DNA of 64,000 nucleotides from Buttiauxella brennerae ATCC 51605 (GCF_001654925.1 NZ_LXER01000005.1:122497-186496), one strand, 5' to 3'. Shown: positions 9,545 through 18,973, numbered from the stretch's first letter. The notes: generated by a model from the sequence alone, not told the origin. Made by a program: numbers and translations.

Positions 9545-11716
9545 ATGGCGCGTTTAAGAACTGGACAACCAGTCAACACCTCAATCCGTAAACTTGCATT
9601 CTTTGTTGCCGCCGCCGTCAGTGGTGTGAGTGCATCAAGTTTTGCCGCAGACAACACAACCAGCAAAGAAGACACCATCACTGTTTCTGCCAGCGCTGCT
9701 GACGAAAGCGCGTGGGGTCCGTCTCCAACGATTGCGGCTAAACGCACCGCCACCGCAACCAAAACCGACACGCCGATTGAGAAGACTCCGCAGTCTATTT
9801 CAGTTGTGACGCGTGAAGAGATGGATACTCACCAGCCAGCTTCCGTTAAAGAAGCGCTGGGCTATACGCCGGGTATTACCGTTTCAACACGTGGCGCATC
9901 TGACACCTACGACGCGGTGAAAATCCGTGGTTTCGGTTCAGTTAACCAGAACAACTATTTAGATGGTCTGAAGCTTCAGGGCGACTTCTATAACGAAGTG
10001 ATCATCGACCCGTATATGCTTGAGCGCGTGGAATTAATGCGTGGCCCAACTTCCGTACTGTACGGAAAAAGCAGCCCAGGCGGCATCATCACTATGGTGA
10101 GCAAACGCCCGACGACTGAACCGCTGAAAGAAGTGCAGTTCAAAATGGGCACTGACAACCTGTTCCAGACCGGTTTTGATTTCAGTGATTCACTGGATGA
10201 TGCAGGTGTTTATTCTTATCGCCTGACGGGTGTGGCTCGTTCTAACGATGACCAGCAGCAGTTCTCCAAACAGAAACGTTATGCGATTGCGCCGTCTTTC
10301 TCCTGGCGTCCTGACGATAAAACCAATTTCACTTTCTTAGCTAACCTGCAAGACACCCCAGAAACGGGTTATTACGGTTGGTTGCCGAAAGAAGGTACCG
10401 TGGAGCCGTTACCAGATGGCTCTCGCTTACCGACAGATTTCAACGAAGGTGTGCCAAATAACACCTACTCGTTGTCCCATAAAATGGTTGGCTACAGCTT
10501 CGACCACGAGTTCAACGACACTTTTACCGTGCGTCAGAACCTGCGTTATGTTGACTCCAAAACCAATCAGAAAAGCGTTTACGGCACAGGCGTAGATTCA
10601 ACCGGCCATATGCTGACTCGCGGTACCGTTGTCGATAACGAAAAACTGCACAACTTTGCTGTTGATACCCAGTTGCAAAGCAAATTCGCCACAGGCGATC
10701 TTGAACATACCCTGTTGACGGGTGTGGACTTCCAGCAAATGCGTAACGATGTGAACGCGACCTTTGGCAGCGCACCTCCACTGGATTTGTATAACCCAGT
10801 GTATGAAAACTACGACTTTGGCGATGCGGATCCGTATCAGCAAAACAAACAGAAACAGACCGGTATCTACATTCAGGATCAAGCTGAGTGGAACAAGTTT
10901 ATTCTGACGGTCGGTGGTCGTTACGACTGGCTGAAACAGTCTACTCTGGCGTATCAAGCGAACAACTTCACCGAGCGTGATGACAGCGAATTCACTGGTC
11001 GTGCAGGTCTGAACTACCTGTTCGATAACGGTGTATCGCCATACATCAGCTACAGTGAATCCTTCGAGCCAAACTCGGGTGCAGATTTCTACGGTAATAC
11101 CTTTAAGCCATCTAAGGGCCGCCAGTATGAAGCCGGCGTGAAATATGTGCCGAAGGATATGGCTGTCGTGATTACCGGTGCGGTCTATCAGCTGACCAAG
11201 TCTGATAACCTGATGTCCGATCCCGACACTTCACACGGCTTCTCTTCCGTTCAGGGCGGCGAAATCCGTTCTCGTGGTGTTGAGCTTGAAGCGAAAGCGG
11301 CGGTTAATGCCAACATTAACGTGACGGCTTCCTACACCTATACCGATGCGGAATACACCACCGACACCAATTACAAAGGCAATACGCCTGAGCAGGTGCC
11401 AGAGCATATGGCTTCACTGTGGGGTGATTACACCTTCAATGAAGGTGCTCTTACTGGTCTGACTCTTGGTACCGGTGGTCGCTTTATCGGTTCCAGCTAC
11501 GGTGACCCTGCAAACAGCTTCAAAGTGGGCAGTGCTGCGGTATTGGATGCAGTGGTTAAATATGACCTCGGTCGCTTCGGTATGAATGGTTCGAGCATCG
11601 CGGTTAACGTGAACAACCTGCTTGATCGTGAATATGTTGCCAGCTGCTTCGCCACCTACGGCTGCTTCTGGGGCGCTGAGCGTCAGGTTGTTGCGACTGC
11701 AACATTCCGCTTCTAA
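9545..11716 (+). CDS. fhuA: TonB-dependent ferrichrome outer-membrane receptor FhuA
   Basis: Imports ferrichrome across the outer membrane using TonB energy. This 723-residue precursor has a signal peptide of about 34 residues and the TonB box DTITVSA at 43-49. A plug domain (KTDTPIEKTPQSISVV onward) and a 22-stranded barrel ending in TATFRF follow. The C-terminal loop cysteines (VASC...YGCFW) are kept. E. coli FhuA is 747 residues. Much of the difference is extracellular loop 4, which in E. coli holds a disulfide and phage-binding residues. Here it is only about a dozen residues without cysteine, around residues 346-358. The start at 9545 (MARLRTGQ) was chosen over the upstream in-frame ATG at 9395, because the promoter and Fur box lie inside that extension. 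Confidence 0.95.
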   Translation: MARLRTGQPVNTSIRKLAFFVAAAVSGVSASSFAADNTTSKEDTITVSASAADESAWGPSPTIAAKRTATATKTDTPIEKTPQSISVVTREEMDTHQPASVKEALGYTPGITVSTRGASDTYDAVKIRGFGSVNQNNYLDGLKLQGDFYNEVIIDPYMLERVELMRGPTSVLYGKSSPGGIITMVSKRPTTEPLKEVQFKMGTDNLFQTGFDFSDSLDDAGVYSYRLTGVARSNDDQQQFSKQKRYAIAPSFSWRPDDKTNFTFLANLQDTPETGYYGWLPKEGTVEPLPDGSRLPTDFNEGVPNNTYSLSHKMVGYSFDHEFNDTFTVRQNLRYVDSKTNQKSVYGTGVDSTGHMLTRGTVVDNEKLHNFAVDTQLQSKFATGDLEHTLLTGVDFQQMRNDVNATFGSAPPLDLYNPVYENYDFGDADPYQQNKQKQTGIYIQDQAEWNKFILTVGGRYDWLKQSTLAYQANNFTERDDSEFTGRAGLNYLFDNGVSPYISYSESFEPNSGADFYGNTFKPSKGRQYEAGVKYVPKDMAVVITGAVYQLTKSDNLMSDPDTSHGFSSVQGGEIRSRGVELEAKAAVNANINVTASYTYTDAEYTTDTNYKGNTPEQVPEHMASLWGDYTFNEGALTGLTLGTGGRFIGSSYGDPANSFKVGSAAVLDAVVKYDLGRFGMNGSSIAVNVNNLLDREYVASCFATYGCFWGAERQVVATATFRF

Positions 11717-11724
11717 GTGCATTC

Positions 11725-11744
11725 GGGCACGGTTCGCCGTGCCC
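11725..11744 (+). promoter_or_regulatory. UUCG-tetraloop hairpin between fhuA and fhuC
   Basis: A perfect 8-bp stem (GGGCACGG / CCGTGCCC) is capped by TTCG and has no T-tract after it. It sits between the fhuA stop and fhuC. Such UUCG hairpins protect upstream mRNA 3' ends or mark processing sites. Here it could let fhuA message outlast the fhuCDB part, which is inferred. Confidence 0.7.
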
Positions 11745-11763
11745 ATCAACAAAGATGGCTGCC

Positions 11764-12561
11764 ATGCAGGACAAACTCGTTCATCCCGATACCACGTTTA
11801 GCCTCACTGACGTTACCTTCCGCGTACCCGGTCGCACGCTTCTTCATCCTCTGTCGATGACCTTTCCTGTTGGTAAAGTCACAGGCCTGATTGGCCACAA
11901 CGGCTCGGGGAAATCGACACTGCTGAAAATGCTTGGCCGCCATCAGAAACCCTCTGATGGGGAAATTCATCTCAACAATCACCCGCTGGATAGCTGGAGC
12001 AGCAAGGAATTTGCGCGCAAAGTCGCGTACTTACCGCAACAACTTCCGGCAGCTGAAGGCATGACCGTGCGTGAGTTAGTGGCGATAGGCCGCTATCCGT
12101 GGCACGGCGCGTTAGGTCGTTTTGGCGTAGCGGACAGGGAATTGGTTGACGAGGCCATAACTTTAGTCGGGCTGAAACCTTTTGCTCATCGTCTGGTAGA
12201 CAGTCTTTCTGGCGGCGAACGCCAGCGCGCGTGGATTGCCATGCTGGTGGCGCAAGATAGTCGCTGCCTGTTGCTGGATGAACCGACTTCGGCGCTGGAT
12301 ATTGCCCACCAGGTTGATGTACTGGCGCTGATTCATCGCCTTAGCCAGGAACGTGGTTTGACGGTGATTGCCGTTCTGCACGATATCAATATGGCGGCGC
12401 GTTATTGCGACAACCTTGCAGCGCTGCGCGGTGGCGAAATGATTGCCCAGGGTAGCCCTGCTGAATTGATGCAAAGCGAAACGCTGGAACAGATTTACGG
12501 TATCCCAATGGGCATTCTGCCACATCCTGCGGGCGCGGCTCCGGTGAGCTTCGTTTACTGA
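11764..12561 (+). CDS. fhuC: Iron(III)-hydroxamate ABC transporter ATP-binding protein
   Basis: The ATPase that powers FhuB to move ferrichrome and other hydroxamates from periplasm to cytoplasm. It has Walker A GHNGSGKST (about 44-52), signature LSGGERQR, Walker B CLLLDEPT and the switch histidine in AVLHD. Starting at the ATG at 11764 gives 265 residues, the E. coli length. An ATG nine bases upstream (11755) is also possible, and neither has a strong ribosome-binding site. Its TGA stop shares one base with the fhuD ATG, so the two are translationally coupled. Confidence 0.95.
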   Translation: MQDKLVHPDTTFSLTDVTFRVPGRTLLHPLSMTFPVGKVTGLIGHNGSGKSTLLKMLGRHQKPSDGEIHLNNHPLDSWSSKEFARKVAYLPQQLPAAEGMTVRELVAIGRYPWHGALGRFGVADRELVDEAITLVGLKPFAHRLVDSLSGGERQRAWIAMLVAQDSRCLLLDEPTSALDIAHQVDVLALIHRLSQERGLTVIAVLHDINMAARYCDNLAALRGGEMIAQGSPAELMQSETLEQIYGIPMGILPHPAGAAPVSFVY

Positions 12562-13460
12562 TGAGTGAGCTGATTAACCCTTTGCTGAGTCGTCGCCAGT
12601 TGTTAACGGCACTGGCGCTCTCGCCGCTGTTGCTCAAAATGGGCAACGTCCATGCGGCGGCAATCGATCCGCAACGTATTGTTGCGCTGGAATGGCTACC
12701 CGTCGAATTGATGCTGGCGCTGGGCGTTAAGCCTTACGCGATGGCTGATATCAAAAATTATCAGGCCTGGGTGGGCGAACCGAAATTGCCCGATGGCATT
12801 ATTGAAGTCGGTTTGCGCACCGAGCCCAATCTCGAACTGTTGACCCAATTAAAACCGTCGCTGATTCTCTATTCCGCAGGCTACGGCCCGTCGCCGGAAA
12901 AGATGTCGCGTATCGCGCCGGGTTTGGGGTTCAATTTTAACGATGCCTCTGGCAAGCCGCTGACGGTTGCACGCCAGTCGCTGACCGAACTGGGCGAAAA
13001 GCTCGGTATGCAGCAGGCCGCGAAAGATCATCTCGCCCACTTCGACCAATTTATCGAGCAGATGAAACCCCGCTTTGCCGACCGCGGCGATAAACCCGTA
13101 TTGCTGATGACTCTGTTAGATTCGCGCCATGCGCTGGTGATCGGCAAAAGCAGTCTGTTCCAACAGGTGATGGATTTGCTCGGCGTGGAAAACGCGTGGA
13201 CAGGTGAAACCAACTTCTGGGGCAGTGCGGTCGTTGGCCTTGAGCGCCTCGCCGAAGTGAAAGATGCTGATGTTATTTGTCTCGATCATAACAACGATGC
13301 AGAAATGGCGCGCGTTACCGCCACGCCATTGTGGAATGCCATGCCTTTTGTTCGCCAGAACCGTTTCCAGCGAGTGCCCCCTGTCTGGCTCTACGGCGCG
13401 ACCCTTTCCGCCATGAATTTCACCACCATGCTGGCTAAAGCCATAGGGAGCAAAGCGTGA
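12561..13460 (+). CDS. fhuD: Periplasmic iron(III)-hydroxamate-binding protein
   Basis: Carries ferrichrome, aerobactin and similar hydroxamate siderophores to FhuB. The 299-residue precursor begins with a twin-arginine-type signal (S-R-R-Q-L-L at 10-15, hydrophobic stretch, then a cleavage site near VHA at 29-32). This fits reports that E. coli FhuD can use the Tat pathway. The mature part has the class III binding-protein fold, with the blocks IVALEWLPVELML, VGLRTEPNLELL and QGETNFWG-like TGETNFWG. It starts within the fhuC stop and its own stop overlaps the fhuB GTG, which makes fhuCDB one coupled unit. Confidence 0.95.
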   Translation: MSELINPLLSRRQLLTALALSPLLLKMGNVHAAAIDPQRIVALEWLPVELMLALGVKPYAMADIKNYQAWVGEPKLPDGIIEVGLRTEPNLELLTQLKPSLILYSAGYGPSPEKMSRIAPGLGFNFNDASGKPLTVARQSLTELGEKLGMQQAAKDHLAHFDQFIEQMKPRFADRGDKPVLLMTLLDSRHALVIGKSSLFQQVMDLLGVENAWTGETNFWGSAVVGLERLAEVKDADVICLDHNNDAEMARVTATPLWNAMPFVRQNRFQRVPPVWLYGATLSAMNFTTMLAKAIGSKA

Positions 13461-15442
13461 AACATCGTCATGCCTTGTTCCCGGCGATGTTGTTATCGCT
13501 GATGTTTGTCATTGCCTGTGCGCTCACGTTGCATAACCTGAATGTGCAATTGCCTGCGGCACAATGGCGTGCTGCCTGGTGGCAACCTAATATGGATGAC
13601 ATCAATCAGATGTTATTCCACTACAGTTTGCTGCCGCGCCTTGCCATCGCTTTGTTGGTCGGGGCAGGGCTGGGTTTAGTGGGCGTGTTATTCCAGCAAG
13701 TGTTGCGTAACCCCCTTGCCGAACCGACAACGCTGGGTGTGGCGAGTGGCGCGCAATTAGGTGTCACCGTTGCCACGCTGTGGGCATTGCCCGGCGGATT
13801 CGCCACGCAGCAGTTTGCCGCACTGGTCGGTGCGGGTGTAGTTGGTTTACTGGTGTTCGGTGTCGCCTGGGGCAAGCGTTTATCTCCGGTCACGCTTATC
13901 CTCGCGGGGCTGGTATTGAGCCTGTATTGCGGTGCGGTAAACCAGCTGCTTGCCATTTTCCACCACGACCAATTGCAGAACATGTTCCTGTGGAGCACGG
14001 GTTCGTTGAACCAGCAGGACTGGGACATCGTTAACGGCCTGTGGCCACGTCTGGTCGGCGGTATGTTATTAACGCTGCTGTTGTTGCGCCCGCTAACGCT
14101 TATGGGGCTCGACGATGGTGTGGCGCGTAATCTTGGCCTGGCACTTTCCATGGTGCGCCTCGCGACGCTGGTACTGGCGATTGCCATCAGTGCGCTGTTG
14201 GTTAATGCCGTCGGGATTATTGGTTTTATTGGCCTGTTCGCGCCGTTGCTGGCGAAAATGCTTGGGGCTCGCCGCCTGGTCGCGCGTTTGTTCCTCGCAC
14301 CGCTTATTGGCGCGTTGATATTGTGGCTGTCCGATCAATCCGTGATCTGGCTGACCAGCGTGTGGCGTGAGATTTCAACCGGTACGGTGACGGCGCTGAT
14401 TGGTGCCCCATTGCTGCTGTGGCTGCTGCCACGCCTGCGCACCGTTGGCACACCAGCGATGAACCAGGGCGATAACGTTCCGAGCGAGCGCCAGCATCTG
14501 GCATGGTGGGTGTTAGTTGGTAGCGGTGTGTTAGCGTTGGTTCTTGTCACTGCGCTAACGCTTGGACGCGATGCGTATGGCTGGAACTGGGTAAGCGGTT
14601 CGTTATTCCATGAGTTATTACAGTGGCGTTGGCCACGTGTATTAGCTGCACTGACTGCGGGCATGATGCTGGCCGTCGCCGGTAGCGTTATTCAACGTTT
14701 GACCGGTAATGCCATGGCCAGCCCGGAAGTTTTGGGTATCAGTTCCGGTGCGGCATTCGGCGTCGTCGTGATGCTGTTTATCGTGCCGGGCAACGCATTT
14801 GGTTGGTTGTTCCCGGCCGGTAGCCTCGGTGCTGCGGTGACACTGTTGGTGATTATGGTGACGGCCAGTCGTGGCGGTTTTTCCCCACAGCGTATGTTGC
14901 TTGCCGGGATGGCGCTGAGTACCGCGTTTACCATGTTGTTGATGTTGCTGATGGCGAGCGGCGACCCGCGAATGGCGGGGATACTGACCTGGATTTCGGG
15001 TTCAACGTATAACGTAACCGGTGACCAGGCTGTCAGAACGCTTATCCTGATGGTGATTTTGTTTGCCCTGACGCCGCTGTGTCGCCGCTGGTTGATGATT
15101 CTCCCGTTAGGTGGGGCAACTGCGCGCGCGATTGGTATGGCTCTGACACCATCACGCTTTGCGCTGCTTTTGCTGGCTGCAACCTTAACCGCTGCGGCAA
15201 CCATGACCGTCGGCCCGCTGAGTTTTGTTGGCCTAATGGCGCCGCATATTGCGCGCATGCTGGGGTTCCGGCGTGCTATGCCGCAGTTGGTGATGTCGGC
15301 ATTATTGGGTGGGATGCTGATGGTGGCGGCGGACTGGTGCGGAAGAATGATCCTCTTCCCGGATCAGGTGCCTGCTGGCTTGCTGGCGACGTTTATTGGT
15401 GCGCCGTACTTTGTTTATTTGTTGCGAAAGCAGACCCGGTGA
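13457..15442 (+). CDS. fhuB: Iron(III)-hydroxamate ABC transporter permease FhuB
   Basis: A 661-residue inner-membrane permease made of two fused homologous halves, each of about ten membrane segments and each with the FecCD-family pattern. Repeated landmarks are VGAGLGLVGVLFQQVLRNPLA in half one and AGMMLAVAGSVIQRLTGNAMA in half two, each followed by a GxxxG-rich block. It starts at GTG 13457, overlapping the fhuD stop by four bases. The gene ends 8 bp before a large GC-rich double-hairpin repeat shared with the convergent hemL. Confidence 0.96.
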   Translation: MKHRHALFPAMLLSLMFVIACALTLHNLNVQLPAAQWRAAWWQPNMDDINQMLFHYSLLPRLAIALLVGAGLGLVGVLFQQVLRNPLAEPTTLGVASGAQLGVTVATLWALPGGFATQQFAALVGAGVVGLLVFGVAWGKRLSPVTLILAGLVLSLYCGAVNQLLAIFHHDQLQNMFLWSTGSLNQQDWDIVNGLWPRLVGGMLLTLLLLRPLTLMGLDDGVARNLGLALSMVRLATLVLAIAISALLVNAVGIIGFIGLFAPLLAKMLGARRLVARLFLAPLIGALILWLSDQSVIWLTSVWREISTGTVTALIGAPLLLWLLPRLRTVGTPAMNQGDNVPSERQHLAWWVLVGSGVLALVLVTALTLGRDAYGWNWVSGSLFHELLQWRWPRVLAALTAGMMLAVAGSVIQRLTGNAMASPEVLGISSGAAFGVVVMLFIVPGNAFGWLFPAGSLGAAVTLLVIMVTASRGGFSPQRMLLAGMALSTAFTMLLMLLMASGDPRMAGILTWISGSTYNVTGDQAVRTLILMVILFALTPLCRRWLMILPLGGATARAIGMALTPSRFALLLLAATLTAAATMTVGPLSFVGLMAPHIARMLGFRRAMPQLVMSALLGGMLMVAADWCGRMILFPDQVPAGLLATFIGAPYFVYLLRKQTR

Positions 15443-15450
15443 TTTGTTTT

Positions 15451-15534
15451 CACCCTCACCCTAACCCTCTCCCACAGGGAGAGGGGACGGATCGATTTTC
15501 CCCCTCTCCTGGGGGAGAGGGCCGGGGTGAGGGG
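15451..15534. repeat. GC-rich tandem-hairpin repeat between fhuB and hemL
   Basis: Two adjacent hairpins (CCCTCTCCC-ACAG-GGAGAGGG at about 15465-15485, and CCCTCTCC-TGG-GGGAGAGGG at about 15501-15522) lie inside an outer inverted repeat CACCCTCACCC / GGGGTGAGGGG. This is a widely seen extragenic palindromic family in enterobacteria and pseudomonads, although I cannot name its class with certainty. Its position between convergent genes suggests bidirectional termination or mRNA 3'-end protection. Confidence 0.75.
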
Positions 15535-15541
15535 CAAAAGA

Positions 15542-16822
15542 TTACAGCTTCGCAAACACCCGACGCGCAGCGTCGATAGTCTTCTGAATATCTTCTTTCG
15601 AATGCGCAACTGACATAAAGCCTGCTTCAAATGCCGATGGTGCCAGGTAAACGCCTTCTTCCAGCATCAGGTGGAAGAACTTCTTAAAGCGCTCGACGTC
15701 ACACGCCATCACATCCTGGTAGCAAGTCACAGATTTTGCATCCGTAAAGAACAAACCAAACATGCCGCCCACATTGTTCATGACCAATGGAATGTTTTCT
15801 TCTTTCGCTGCATGCAGCAAACCGTTTGCCAGCATTTCGGTCAGTTCGGTCAATGTCTGGTGAACGCCTGGTTGCGCGACTTCAGTCAGGCAAGCGTAGC
15901 CTGCCGCCATCGCAATTGGGTTACCGGAAAGCGTACCTGCCTGGTAAACCGGGCCCGTTGGTGCCAGCGCATCCATGATTTCACGACGGCCGCCAAACGC
16001 ACCGACTGGCATGCCACCACCGATGATTTTGCCAAGGCAAGTTAAGTCAGGTTCCACACCGTAGTAAGACTGGGCACCCGCCAGCGCGACACGGAAACCG
16101 GTCATCACTTCATCGATAATAAACAATGCACCAAACTCGTCGCACAACGCACGCAGGCCTGGCAGGAAATCATCATTTGGTGGAATGCAGTTCATGTTGC
16201 CTGCAACGGGTTCAACGATAATGCAGGCAATATCTTGCGGATATTGCTCGAACGCGGCGCGAACGGACGCGAGATCGTTATAAGTGCAGGTGAGGGTGTG
16301 TTTGGCGAAATCAGCCGGAACGCCCGGTGAGTTTGGCTGGCCGAGGGTCAGCGCGCCAGAACCGGCTTTCACCAGCAGGCAGTCAGCGTGGCCGTGGTAG
16401 CAGCCTTCGAATTTGATGATTTTATCGCGGCCGGTAAAACCACGCGCCAGACGAATGGCGCTCATGGTGGCTTCTGTACCGGAGTTCACCATGCGGACCA
16501 TGTCCATAGTCGGCACCAGTTCGGTCACCAGCTCCGCCATTTTTACTTCCATCTCCGTTGGCGCGCCAAAGCTTAAACCACGTTCAACCGCCTCAATCAC
16601 GGCATTACGAATTGCCGGGTGGTTGTGACCGAGAACCATTGGCCCCCATGAACCAACATAATCAACATAGGATTTGCCGTCAGCGTCATACAGGTAAGCC
16701 CCGTCAGCGCGTTCGATAAACAGCGGCACACCGCCGACGCCAGTAAAAGCACGAACCGGCGAGTTAACTCCACCAGGGATGACTTTACGTGCGGCAGCGT
16801 ACAGGTTTTCAGACTTACTCAT
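15542..16822 (-). CDS. hemL: Glutamate-1-semialdehyde 2,1-aminomutase
   Basis: Converts glutamate-1-semialdehyde to 5-aminolevulinate, the first committed tetrapyrrole precursor in the C5 pathway, using PLP/PMP. It is 426 residues long, the same as E. coli, with the PLP lysine K265 in [17 protein letters not shown] and the aminotransferase class III block [10 protein letters not shown]. The start at 16822 (MSKSENLY) was chosen over an upstream extension to 16909, which has no family similarity. It converges on fhuB and is divergent from clcA. Haem supply here sits beside iron uptake (fhu), the Fe-S carrier erpA and cobalamin uptake (btuF). Confidence 0.97.
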   Translation of the reverse strand: MSKSENLYAAARKVIPGGVNSPVRAFTGVGGVPLFIERADGAYLYDADGKSYVDYVGSWGPMVLGHNHPAIRNAVIEAVERGLSFGAPTEMEVKMAELVTELVPTMDMVRMVNSGTEATMSAIRLARGFTGRDKIIKFEGCYHGHADCLLVKAGSGALTLGQPNSPGVPADFAKHTLTCTYNDLASVRAAFEQYPQDIACIIVEPVAGNMNCIPPNDDFLPGLRALCDEFGALFIIDEVMTGFRVALAGAQSYYGVEPDLTCLGKIIGGGMPVGAFGGRREIMDALAPTGPVYQAGTLSGNPIAMAAGYACLTEVAQPGVHQTLTELTEMLANGLLHAAKEENIPLVMNNVGGMFGLFFTDAKSVTCYQDVMACDVERFKKFFHLMLEEGVYLAPSAFEAGFMSVAHSKEDIQKTIDAARRVFAKL

Positions 16823-16968
16823 GAATCGGCTCCAATTCGTGGATTCGTGGAAATAATGACTACACGCTATTCTAAGGGAAACATTCGAAGTTATGAAAGT
16901 TTTGCCCAATCGCGTCGAGAGAGTAGAATGCCCCCCTCGATTTGTATTACCAATGAATGATTAACCTA

Positions 16969-18390
16969 ATGAATCACTCCCACCCCTCTTTTGAAGCACA
17001 GCAGGTTGTGCGCTTACGCAGGGGCGACATGGTGCGTCGCCTAATTCGACAGGATAAAACGCCTGTCGCTATTCTTTTTATGGCCGCGATAGTAGGGACG
17101 TTAGCCGGTTTGGTGGGTGTTGCTTTTGAAAAAGCCGTCACCTGGGTTCAACAAAATCGGCTGGCGATGCTGGCGCATGTGGCTGATCACAGCCTTATTG
17201 TCTGGCCGCTGGCATTCATTAGCTCAATGCTTTTAGCGATGCTTGGCTATTATCTGGTGCGTCGTTATGCGCCGGAAGCGGGTGGTTCAGGCATCCCCGA
17301 AATTGAAGGGGCGCTGGAAGAGTTGCGTCCGGTGCGTTGGTGGCGTGTCATCCCGGTTAAGTTTATCGGCGGGATGGGAACACTGGGTGCTGGCATGGTG
17401 CTGGGGCGTGAAGGTCCGACAGTGCAATTGGGTGGCAATATCGGCCGCATGGTGCTGGATATTTTCCGTTTGCGCGGTGCTGAAGCCCGCCATTCGCTGT
17501 TAGCGACCGGTGCCGCCGCAGGTCTGTCTGCCGCATTCAATGCACCGCTGGCGGGGATTCTGTTCATCATTGAAGAGATGCGCCCGCAATTTCGTTATAA
17601 CCTGATTTCGATTAAAGCCGTGTTTATCGGCGTGATTATGTCGAGTGTGGTGTTCCGTATTTTTAACGGCGAAAACGCGGTGATTGAAGTCGGGAAACTT
17701 TCTAACGCGCCGGTTAATACGTTGTGGCTGTATCTGGTACTCGGAATGGTATTCGGCATCGTCGGTGTGTTCTTTAACGCGATGGTGTTCCGCACTCAGG
17801 ATATGTTCCAGCGCTTCCACGGCGGCAATCTTAAAAAATGGGTAATTATTGGCGGCCTGTTAGGTGGCATTTGTGGCGTGTTGGGGCTTATCCAACCTGC
17901 GGCAGCGGGCGGTGGTTTTAACCTGATCCCTATCGCTGCAGCCGGAAATTACACCTTAGGCATGCTGCTGTTTATTTTTGTGGCGCGAGTGATTACCACT
18001 TTGCTGTGTTTTGCATCCGGTGCGCCTGGCGGGATTTTTGCGCCAATGCTGGCACTTGGAACGCTCCTGGGCACCGCATTCGGTATCGCGAGCGCTGCCT
18101 GGTTCCCGGCCTATCACCTTGAAGTAGGGACATTTGCGATTGCCGGAATGGGGGCGTTGTTTGCGGCATCGGTGCGCGCACCGTTGACGGGAATTGTGCT
18201 GGTTCTGGAAATGACCGACAATTATCAGCTCATTCTGCCAATGATTATTACCTGCCTTGGCGCGACACTATTGGCACAATTCCTCGGCGGAAAACCGCTA
18301 TACTCCTCGATCCTTGCGCGAACGCTTGCTAAGCAGGAAGCTGAAAAGCGCAGCAAAGAACAACAAGCCCCTGCCGGGGAGAATACTTGA
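16969..18390 (+). CDS. clcA: H+/Cl- exchange transporter ClcA
   Basis: A CLC-family antiporter that exchanges two chloride for one proton and helps in extreme acid resistance. Starting at ATG 16969 gives 473 residues and places the key residues exactly at E. coli positions, S107 in GGSGIPE and gating E148 in [12 protein letters not shown], the internal glutamate in [10 protein letters not shown] and the C-terminal KPLYSSIL tyrosine are all present. An ATG four codons upstream (16957) is an alternative. Neither start has a clear ribosome-binding site. It is divergent from hemL. Confidence 0.95.
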   Translation: MNHSHPSFEAQQVVRLRRGDMVRRLIRQDKTPVAILFMAAIVGTLAGLVGVAFEKAVTWVQQNRLAMLAHVADHSLIVWPLAFISSMLLAMLGYYLVRRYAPEAGGSGIPEIEGALEELRPVRWWRVIPVKFIGGMGTLGAGMVLGREGPTVQLGGNIGRMVLDIFRLRGAEARHSLLATGAAAGLSAAFNAPLAGILFIIEEMRPQFRYNLISIKAVFIGVIMSSVVFRIFNGENAVIEVGKLSNAPVNTLWLYLVLGMVFGIVGVFFNAMVFRTQDMFQRFHGGNLKKWVIIGGLLGGICGVLGLIQPAAAGGGFNLIPIAAAGNYTLGMLLFIFVARVITTLLCFASGAPGGIFAPMLALGTLLGTAFGIASAAWFPAYHLEVGTFAIAGMGALFAASVRAPLTGIVLVLEMTDNYQLILPMIITCLGATLLAQFLGGKPLYSSILARTLAKQEAEKRSKEQQAPAGENT

Positions 18391-18433
18391 ACGATTTACT
18401 CGGGTATTAGATAATGGCCCTAAAGGTCGGGTT

Positions 18434-18449
18434 ATACCCGTTAGGGTAT
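18434..18449. repeat. Short perfect palindrome ahead of erpA
   Basis: ATACCC-GTTA-GGGTAT, nested in a wider pair GTCGG (18426-18430) and CCGAC (18460-18464), lies in the 98-bp gap between clcA and erpA. The TATACCC and GGGTAT arms look like the outermost tips of ERIC elements, so it may be the collapsed remnant of one, or a regulatory hairpin in the erpA leader. Its function is not known. Confidence 0.55.
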
Positions 18450-18488
18450 GGAGTTCTATCCGACTTCTTATTTCGTTGGGAGCAAATG

Positions 18489-18836
18489 ATGAGTGATGAC
18501 GTAGCAGTGCTGCCGTTGCAGTTTACCGAAGCAGCAGCCAATAAAGTAAAAAGCCTGATCGCGGATGAGGAAAACCCGAATCTGAAACTGCGCGTCTACA
18601 TCACCGGTGGTGGTTGCAGCGGCTTCCAGTATGGTTTTACCTTTGATGACCAGATCAACGACGGCGATATGACTATCGAGAAGCAAGGCGTTGCGCTGGT
18701 GGTTGACCCGATGAGCCTGCAGTATCTGGTAGGCGGCGCAGTGGATTACACCGAAGGTCTGGAAGGTTCACGCTTTGTAGTAACGAACCCTAATGCGAAA
18801 AGCACCTGTGGGTGTGGTTCTTCCTTCAGCGTTTAA
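18489..18836 (+). CDS. erpA: Iron-sulfur cluster insertion protein ErpA
   Basis: An A-type carrier that delivers Fe-S clusters to apo-proteins such as IspG. The 115-residue protein has the three cluster ligands C43 ([11 protein letters not shown]) and C107/C109 (CGCGSSF), one position later than E. coli because of a Val insertion near the N-terminus. The start is the second of two tandem ATGs at 18486/18489 behind GGGAGC. An upstream in-frame start at 18414 would run through the palindrome and is rejected. It works upstream of the isoprenoid pathway, whose Dxr step is also encoded in this window. Confidence 0.95.
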   Translation: MSDDVAVLPLQFTEAAANKVKSLIADEENPNLKLRVYITGGGCSGFQYGFTFDDQINDGDMTIEKQGVALVVDPMSLQYLVGGAVDYTEGLEGSRFVVTNPNAKSTCGCGSSFSV

Positions 18837-18958
18837 ACCTTCATACTTCAAGCTGCAGGTGCGTTGACTGCACCCGTTCACCCCAGTCACATAGTTACCT
18901 ATGCTCCTGGGGATTTACGGCTTTGTCGCCTTCCTGCAGCTCGAATTATTTGGTTTAA
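18837..18958. repeat. ERIC element (near consensus)
   Basis: About 120 bp. It begins with CCTTCATACTTCAAGCTGCA, contains GTTCACCCCAGTCACATAGT and TATGCTCCTGGGGATTTAC (the regions recognised by classic ERIC-PCR primers), and ends CCTGCAGCTCGAATTATTTGG. It starts at the erpA stop codon, within the erpA/yadS convergent gap, and is followed by a REP unit. Confidence 0.92.
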
Positions 18959-18973
18959 ATAGTAAAAAGATTT

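Noticed and set aside
15079..15579. 166-residue plus-strand frame overlapping the end of fhuB
   Set aside because: It runs out of frame through fhuB and then across the palindromic repeat into hemL. There is no plausible start or family.
16823..16909. 29-residue N-terminal extension of HemL
   Set aside because: The added sequence is unrelated to the aminomutase family. Residue numbering from 16822 puts the PLP lysine at 265, as expected.
18414..18488. 25-residue N-terminal extension of ErpA
   Set aside because: No similarity to the A-type carrier family, and it crosses a palindrome. The tandem ATG behind GGGAGC fits the known protein.
18391..18488. Possible IscR binding site upstream of erpA
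   Set aside because: I looked for the type 2 IscR pattern known at erpA in E. coli but found no convincing match, so none is listed.
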